NCBI RefSeq assembly: GCF_041320595.1 | Contig: NZ_CP166625.1 | Location: forward strand, 3,160,001-3,224,000 | DNA length: 64,000 bases | Direction: 5' to 3' | Source: Pleomorphomonas sp. PLEO | GTDB taxonomy: Bacteria > Pseudomonadota > Alphaproteobacteria > Rhizobiales > Pleomorphomonadaceae | Shown: positions 59,427 through 64,000 of the stretch, in pieces | Numbering within the stretch: the first letter of the stretch is position 1 | How the letters are laid out: every line of letters begins with the position of its first letter | The notes under the pieces: generated by a model | The model's input: the letters and a program-made list of their open reading frames with translations, nothing else | Database searches by the model: none | What the model was told of the DNA's origin: nothing | Position numbers and translations under genes: made by a program

Positions 59427-59779
59427 TCGGCGAGCTGACGGCCACGCAGGTCGGCGTCATCGGGTTCTGCATTCTTACCGAAACCGGCCGGGAGGTCTGT
59501 TTCAAGTTCGCAGCGCGGAAATACGCCTTTGGCCTCAAGGTATTCCTCAATCCGACAACGGTACTCGGCGTCCTCTTCTGGTCTGTCGAACTCGTCGCTT
59601 GGTGTTGGGTGCTCGGCACTGCGCCCTTGTCGATCGCTTTCCCGCTGATGTCGGCGAGCTACGCGACCATCGCTCTCGCGGGTGCCACTCTCCTCGGGGA
59701 GCGCGTCAACCGGCGCCACGCACTTGGCGTGGCCTTGGTGATTATTGGTGTCGCCACAGTCGGCTCGGCGGGTCTCTAG
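59423..59779 (+). CDS. Four-helix SMR/EamA half-transporter, ArnE/ArnF-like, subunit A
   Basis: A 118-residue membrane protein with four predicted helices. The third helix carries LSIAFPLMSASY, nearly identical to LSLAFPLSAASY in the 125-residue protein at 61770-62147. Two different half-size members in one operon resemble the ArnE/ArnF pair that flips aminoarabinose-lipid. ATG overlaps the arginase-fold gene stop (ATGA). It may form a heterodimer with the second half transporter. Confidence 0.75.
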   Translation: MIGELTATQVGVIGFCILTETGREVCFKFAARKYAFGLKVFLNPTTVLGVLFWSVELVAWCWVLGTAPLSIAFPLMSASYATIALAGATLLGERVNRRHALGVALVIIGVATVGSAGL

Positions 59780-59798
59780 ACATGCGGAACGTATCATC

Positions 59799-60614
59799 AT
59801 GAAGATTAAAGCAGGCGATTCCCGTTCCTATTTCATGCCGGGCAACAGCGGAAATGGCGTCGTTCTCGTCCATGGTCTCACCGGGGCACCATCGGAAATG
59901 CGGCTCGTGGCCCGTCAGCTCTGGCGTCGCGGCTACAGCGTCTACGCGCCGCTACTTGCTGGGCACGGCAAGGACGCGGCAACGCTGCGCCGTACGAACT
60001 GGCGCAACTGGCTCGATAGCGTGCGCGAGGCCATCGCCGATTTTGCACCGGAAGTCGACAGGCTCCATGCCGCGGGCATCTGCGTCGGCGGCCAACTGGC
60101 TTTGATGGCCTCGGAAGGGCAATCCGACACCGTGCGCGCCGTCGGTCTCTACTCGCCATGTTTCAATTACGATGGTTGGGCCATTCCGAGGTTCAAGGCG
60201 TTTATTTCTCGCCAGATTTCGTGGGTTTCGAAGGTCCCGTTTGTTGGGCTGCTCGAATTCGATGAGTCCCCCTCGCTCGGGATCAAGGATGAGCGTGCCC
60301 GACGGCTTGTGGCGGGAGCTTCCGCCGAGGGGATTCTCGAGCGTTTCCCTGCTAGCAGCTTGGTGGAAATGCACCGTCTGGGGCAGGAGATGCGGCGGCG
60401 CCTTCCGCTCATCCGTACGCCGACGCTGATCGTGCATTCTCGAGAGGATGATCTCGCGAGTACTGAGCATGCCCAATATATCCACGCGCACATCGGCGGT
60501 CCCAGCGAGCTGCACTTCATCGATGACAGCTATCACATGATCCATGTCGACCGGCAGTACCGCGACGTTGCCGAGCAAACCGCCAACTTCTTCGAGACCT
60601 GTCATGCCGCTTGA
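59799..60614 (+). CDS. Alpha/beta hydrolase with a Cys nucleophile motif
   Basis: A 271-residue alpha/beta hydrolase of the carboxylesterase or monoacylglycerol-lipase type. The oxyanion loop is LVHGLTGAPSEM, the nucleophile elbow reads GICVGG rather than GxSxG, the acid is probably in HSREDDLAS and the His in DSYHMIHVD. A Cys nucleophile in GxCxGG is known from dienelactone hydrolases. It has no signal peptide. It overlaps the GNAT gene by 11 bases. The role in the cluster may be hydrolysis or transacylation. Confidence 0.85.
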   Translation: MKIKAGDSRSYFMPGNSGNGVVLVHGLTGAPSEMRLVARQLWRRGYSVYAPLLAGHGKDAATLRRTNWRNWLDSVREAIADFAPEVDRLHAAGICVGGQLALMASEGQSDTVRAVGLYSPCFNYDGWAIPRFKAFISRQISWVSKVPFVGLLEFDESPSLGIKDERARRLVAGASAEGILERFPASSLVEMHRLGQEMRRRLPLIRTPTLIVHSREDDLASTEHAQYIHAHIGGPSELHFIDDSYHMIHVDRQYRDVAEQTANFFETCHAA

Positions 60615-61770
60615 TGCGTTGGTTTGTCCTGCCACACGGGCTGAGGCACTCGTATTCGAGGTCTATGCCGATCTCGCCGCCATCGACCGCGAGCAATGGA
60701 ACGCATGCTTCCCCGGTGAGGCCGAGGGGTACGACTACCTGCTCGCGGTCGAACGCGCGGGTATCCCGGGCTTTCAGTTTCGCTATGTCATCGGAAGAGC
60801 TGGTAACCAAATTGTTGTCGCCATGCCGGCGTTCATGACCCGCTATGGCCTGGAGACGACGCTGGACAATCGCTGGCTTCGCGACACAGTGATGCGTCTA
60901 CGCGGCATCTGGTCCAGCTTCCTGTTGCTTCCGCTCGCGTGTCTCGGGTCGCCCTGCACCGAGACGGGGTACCCCGGCTTTCATCCGGATATTCCAGCTG
61001 CTCGCCGGGCAGACCTGTTTGGCTCTCTCGTCGCCACCTTTGAAACCCACGCTCTTGCCGCCGGCTGCGCGCTCCTTGCGCTCAAGGATATTCCAAAACC
61101 GCTTCCCGACGGTCTCAAGGATGCGATCGCCGCGCGAGGCTATGCCGAAATGGCCGGGTTGCCGACGGCAGTACTCGACGTCGATTTTCCCAATCTCGAC
61201 GGCTATTTCGCACGCCTCTCGGCGGCAACGCGCAAGGATCTACGCCGAAAGCTCAAAGCGCGGGGCGGTGTGCGTATCGAACGGCGAACCGATTTCGGGC
61301 CCTATCGAGACCGCGCCATGGAACTCTATCGTCAGACGCGCGAGCGCAGCGACTGGCAATTCGAGGATCTCACGCCTGCCTATTTCGAGGGAATGCTGAC
61401 GGGAATGCCGGGACGATCGTTTGTCACGCTGTATTTTGTCGGGGATGAGCTGCTCGCCACAAATTTCCTGATCCGAAGCGAGCGCACCCTGATCGACAAA
61501 TTCTTTTGTATGGATGTCGAGAAAGGGCGGCCCTTCAATCTCTATTACCTGAGCTGGATCGACAACGTCGAATACTGCCTCAAGGAAGGTCTGGATCGAT
61601 ACCAGAGTGGCCAGGCTTACTACAAGAACAAGGTCCGCCTCGGCAGCCGGCTTGGCGCCAACAGCATGTTCTTCCGTCACTCCAATCCGGTGACCCAGCG
61701 CGCATTGCGGTTCGCGGCGCCATATCTCGCCATCGCAACGCCTGGCGATGAACGGTCGGAGACCGATTAA
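60604..61770 (+). CDS. GNAT-fold acyltransferase (BioF2/FemAB-like)
   Basis: A 388-residue protein resembling the BioF2-like acetyltransferases often found in polysaccharide and cell-envelope loci. The C-terminal half has the typical ATRKDLRRKLKARGG, a later YYLSWIDNVEYCLKEGLDRYQSGQAYYKNKVRLG segment and a final positively charged region. Members transfer acyl or aminoacyl groups to amines. The start MPLDAL overlaps the previous gene; the stop codon overlaps the next start by one base. Confidence 0.78.
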   Translation: MPLDALVCPATRAEALVFEVYADLAAIDREQWNACFPGEAEGYDYLLAVERAGIPGFQFRYVIGRAGNQIVVAMPAFMTRYGLETTLDNRWLRDTVMRLRGIWSSFLLLPLACLGSPCTETGYPGFHPDIPAARRADLFGSLVATFETHALAAGCALLALKDIPKPLPDGLKDAIAARGYAEMAGLPTAVLDVDFPNLDGYFARLSAATRKDLRRKLKARGGVRIERRTDFGPYRDRAMELYRQTRERSDWQFEDLTPAYFEGMLTGMPGRSFVTLYFVGDELLATNFLIRSERTLIDKFFCMDVEKGRPFNLYYLSWIDNVEYCLKEGLDRYQSGQAYYKNKVRLGSRLGANSMFFRHSNPVTQRALRFAAPYLAIATPGDERSETD

Positions 61771-62147
61771 TGCCCAGATGGCTTTGGACAACCTGGCTGG
61801 CAATCCCCGTTCTGAACACGCTGCAGCAGTTGTTTCTCAAGCTCGGCGCGTCGGATGCCGCTTCGTCCGCCGTGGGTTCGGGCTGGTTTGGCAGTCTTCT
61901 TGCCTCGCCCTGGTTCGCCGCGGCGGTCGTCGCCGAAATCATCTGCTTCGTCGTCTGGATGACCGTTCTGGCGGAGCTGGACCTCAGCTTGGCATTTCCA
62001 CTTTCGGCGGCGAGTTATGTGCTGGTGATGTTGATGGCGTGGATTGTCTTTGGCGAACCGCTTAAGGCAAAGGAAATCATCGGCAGCCTCGTTATCCTCG
62101 GCGGCATATGGTGTCTCGTGACCGCGGCGGCCGCGGATGAAACGTAA
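61770..62147 (+). CDS. Four-helix SMR/EamA half-transporter, ArnE/ArnF-like, subunit B
   Basis: A 125-residue membrane protein with four predicted helices and the motif LSLAFPLSAASY shared with subunit A at 59423-59779. It is the last gene of the cluster and overlaps the GNAT stop codon. Length and topology match half-size EamA or SMR proteins such as ArnE/ArnF. No terminator with a T-run follows; the next gene is on the other strand 26 bases on. Confidence 0.75.
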   Translation: MPRWLWTTWLAIPVLNTLQQLFLKLGASDAASSAVGSGWFGSLLASPWFAAAVVAEIICFVVWMTVLAELDLSLAFPLSAASYVLVMLMAWIVFGEPLKAKEIIGSLVILGGIWCLVTAAAADET

Positions 62148-62173
62148 GCGCCAAATCCCGCGTCGATTGACGA

Positions 62174-62347
62174 TCAGGCAAGGGTCTTCTTGACGGCTTC
62201 GATGACATCGGAGGCGTAAAGCTTGCAGATGCCTCGCTTGCCGACCGGCTCGATCTTGAGCGTCTCGATCGCCTTCTTCACCTTGGCGTCTGAAACGCCG
62301 ATTTCCTTGGCAATGACGCCGACGGTAACGGTTGTCTGTTCAGTCAA
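62174..62347 (-). CDS. Small helix-turn-helix protein
   Basis: A 57-residue protein, MTEQTTVTVGVIAKEIG followed by the HTH-like VSDAKVKKAIETLKIEPVGKRG and a C-terminal helix. It resembles short DNA-binding proteins found in rhizobia, function unknown. No ATG is available. TTG 62345-62347 lies 5 bases after GGGGAAG, so I prefer it to the TTG seven codons earlier. It is convergent with the transport-modification cluster. Confidence 0.6.
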   Translation of the reverse strand: MTEQTTVTVGVIAKEIGVSDAKVKKAIETLKIEPVGKRGICKLYASDVIEAVKKTLA

Positions 62348-62989
62348 GATGGCTTCCCCTGTCTGCAAGTCCTTGTCAGCAAAGGGTAAGCAGTCGTGCC
62401 GGTCAGGTCAACGGCGACGAGGCCGGCGATATTCCGGATAACTGCGTAGAATAGGGCCGCCGCCGCGTGCGCGATGGCGCTGTGGACTTCGCTTCTGGGG
62501 CAGTTCGCCAAAGGTAGAAGTCTCGGGCGTCTTAAGAGTTTCGTCCATGGAATTCATGGATGCAGCCATTCCCGCGAGGACATCCGCCACCTAGGTTATT
62601 TCTCGCCGCACACGATCGTCCCTGCCTAGGGAGCGAGAGGTGTGGTGCGACCGGTTCGGCCGGCGGTGGGATGGCCGCTGGAACGACGCATGGCAGCCGA
62701 AAAGACGACAGGGCGGAGAAGGGCGGTATCTGGAGGAGGCTTTTGGCTGGTTGGCCCGGGTTCGTCGGGCGCATCCGGCCTTGATCTTTGCCCAGTTCAT
62801 CACGGTTTCCGATGGCGCATCGCCGCCACACGTTCTGCCGGTACGGAAGAGCCGGGCTATCCTGCGATGGCAGGGTGCACGGAATCGTCCATGACGGATG
62901 CCGGCCAGTTCCGCCGGAAGGTCGCCTGAGGTAGCGAAAGGCGCGCCGCGTTGGCGAGCGATCGTTGAAGAGAAAATGGAGGAAACGCC
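62348..62989. other. Intergenic region before the sugar-binding-protein gene
   Basis: About 640 bases without a supported gene. Several open frames here are antisense extensions of the araF-like gene or lack coding character. TCCATG-GAATT-CATGGA (62544-62560) is a perfect 6-bp inverted repeat that could be an operator, though it lies 430 bases before the next start. GGAGGAAA at 62976-62983 is the ribosome site of the following gene. Confidence 0.4.
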
Positions 62990-63976
62990 ATGCTTCGCAT
63001 TCTGAAGAGCTTCGCTGCCGTCGGCATCGCCGTCGGTGCGCTGACGGCGGCGGCCCACGCGGCCGACGTCAAGATCGGCTTCGTGGTCAAGCAGCCGGAG
63101 GAACCCTGGTTCCAGGACGAGTGGAAGTTCGCCGACATCGCCGCCAAGGAAAAAGGCTTCACGCTGGTGAAGATCGGCGCCGAGGATGGCGAGAAGGTTC
63201 AGTCGGCCATCGACAATCTCGGTGCCCAGGGCGCGCAGGGCTTCATCATCTGTACGCCGGACGTCAAACTCGGACCTGGCATCGTCGCCAAGGCGGAAGC
63301 CAACGGCCTCAAACTGATGACCGTCGACGATCGCCTCGTCAATGCAGACGGAACGCCGATCGAAAGTGTGCCGCACATGGGCATCTCGGCGCTGAAGATC
63401 GGCGAGGCCGTGGGCACATCCATAGCTGACGAGATCAAGAAGCGCGGCTGGGACTTGGCGAGCGTTGGTGCCATCCGGGTCTCCTATGACCAGCTGCCCA
63501 CCGCCGTCGACCGCGTCCAGGGTGCCATTTCCTCGTTGAAGGCCGCCGGCTTCCCCGAAGCCAATATCTTCGACGCGCCGCAGGCCAAGACCGATACCGA
63601 GGCTGCGCTCAACGCCGCCACCGTGGTGCTCAACAAGCATGCGGACGTGAAGCACTGGGTGGCCTTTGGCCTCAATGACGAGGCGGTGCTCGGTGCGGTT
63701 CGCGCTTCCGAGACTGTCGGCATCACGCCGGACAACTTCATCGGCGTCGGTATTGGCGGCGCGGACTCGGCGATCAACGAGTTCAAGAAGCCCGCCGCTA
63801 CCGGCTTCTTCGGCACCGTGATCATTTCCCCGAAGCGCCACGGCTACGAGACGGCGCTCAACATGTATGACTGGGTTGCCAACGGCAAACAGCCGCCGGC
63901 CCTGACGCTGACATCTGGCGAACTGGCGCTGCGCGACACCTATGTCGAGGTCCGCAAGAGCCTCGGCATCGAATGA
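62990..63976 (+). CDS. AraF-type periplasmic L-arabinose-binding protein of an ABC transporter
   Basis: A 328-residue periplasmic sugar-binding protein. The signal peptide MLRILKSFAAVGIAVGALTAAAHA is followed by ADVKIGFVVKQPEEPWFQDEWKFADIAAKEKG, closely matching E. coli AraF, with VDDRLVN and the ligand-region segments GLNDEAVLG and GIGGADSA. GGAGGAAA precedes the ATG. The ATPase and permease genes would follow past the window edge. Arabinose is the best guess; related pentoses are possible. Confidence 0.87.
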   Translation: MLRILKSFAAVGIAVGALTAAAHAADVKIGFVVKQPEEPWFQDEWKFADIAAKEKGFTLVKIGAEDGEKVQSAIDNLGAQGAQGFIICTPDVKLGPGIVAKAEANGLKLMTVDDRLVNADGTPIESVPHMGISALKIGEAVGTSIADEIKKRGWDLASVGAIRVSYDQLPTAVDRVQGAISSLKAAGFPEANIFDAPQAKTDTEAALNAATVVLNKHADVKHWVAFGLNDEAVLGAVRASETVGITPDNFIGVGIGGADSAINEFKKPAATGFFGTVIISPKRHGYETALNMYDWVANGKQPPALTLTSGELALRDTYVEVRKSLGIE

Positions 63977-64000
63977 GGCCGCTAGGCTGCTAACACGAAA

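Noticed and set aside
62591-63841. A 416-codon open frame on the minus strand
   Set aside because: It is antisense to the araF-like gene, and its composition follows from the high third-position GC of that gene. It has no ribosome site or recognisable domain.

Overview
The window is a gene-dense, GC-rich stretch of bacterial chromosome. Gene content and order (clpX-lon-hupB-tRNA-Val, yfgM/bamB-like/der, coaD with two cyclophilins, LexA with a GTTC-N7-GTTC box, PcaQ-type LysR, DUF1127 and DUF3563 small proteins) point to an alphaproteobacterium of the order Hyphomicrobiales. I cannot name the genus from sequence alone. There is no prophage, insertion sequence, CRISPR array or rRNA operon.

Layout. 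1-4.6 kb: proteostasis block (3' part of clpX, lon behind a heat-shock-type promoter, hupB) and tRNA-Val(TAC). 4.7-8.3 kb: a minus-strand pair, an orphan TRAP-type periplasmic binding protein followed by a membrane GGDEF-EAL protein. 8.7-19.5 kb: ccdA, aminotransferase, homoserine dehydrogenase, class II FBPase, DsbA-like protein, LysR regulator, recG, tatD and an MBL hydrolase. 19.8-21.1 kb: three tandem paralogous genes for 51-53-residue DUF3563-type proteins; two of them are very short and easily missed. 21.2-36 kb: mazG, two HAD hydrolases, guaB, an RsmB-type methyltransferase, MFS transporter, ModE, a beta-CASP metallo-hydrolase, SLAC1 channel, nucleoside hydrolase, DUF2087 protein and a CHASE-GGDEF-EAL protein. 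36.1-38.2 kb: trmFO, preceded on the same strand by a DUF1127 gene and a remarkable array of nine hairpins. 38.9-53.9 kb: L,D-transpeptidase, NnrU, yfgM/bamB-like/der, nitroreductase, gyrA, coaD, two cyclophilins, a PiT/DUF47 phosphate uptake pair, queA and lexA. 54.2-62.1 kb: a two-component system leading a tightly packed seven-gene cluster. 62.2-64 kb: a small helix-turn-helix protein and an AraF-type sugar-binding protein.

Two places deserve most attention. First, on the minus strand between 37976 and 37625, nine consecutive hairpins each display CTCCTCCC in the loop while their stems differ. They lie directly downstream of a DUF1127 gene, which is the arrangement of the CcsR/cuckoo small RNAs of alphaproteobacteria, here in an unusually long array. 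Second, the cluster at 54.2-62.1 kb combines an OmpR-family regulator and its kinase with a HAD phosphatase, a class III aminotransferase, an arginase-fold enzyme, a Cys-nucleophile alpha/beta hydrolase, a GNAT-fold protein and two ArnE/ArnF-like half transporters. It looks like a regulated pathway that makes and exports or flips a modified amine-containing compound; its product is unknown.
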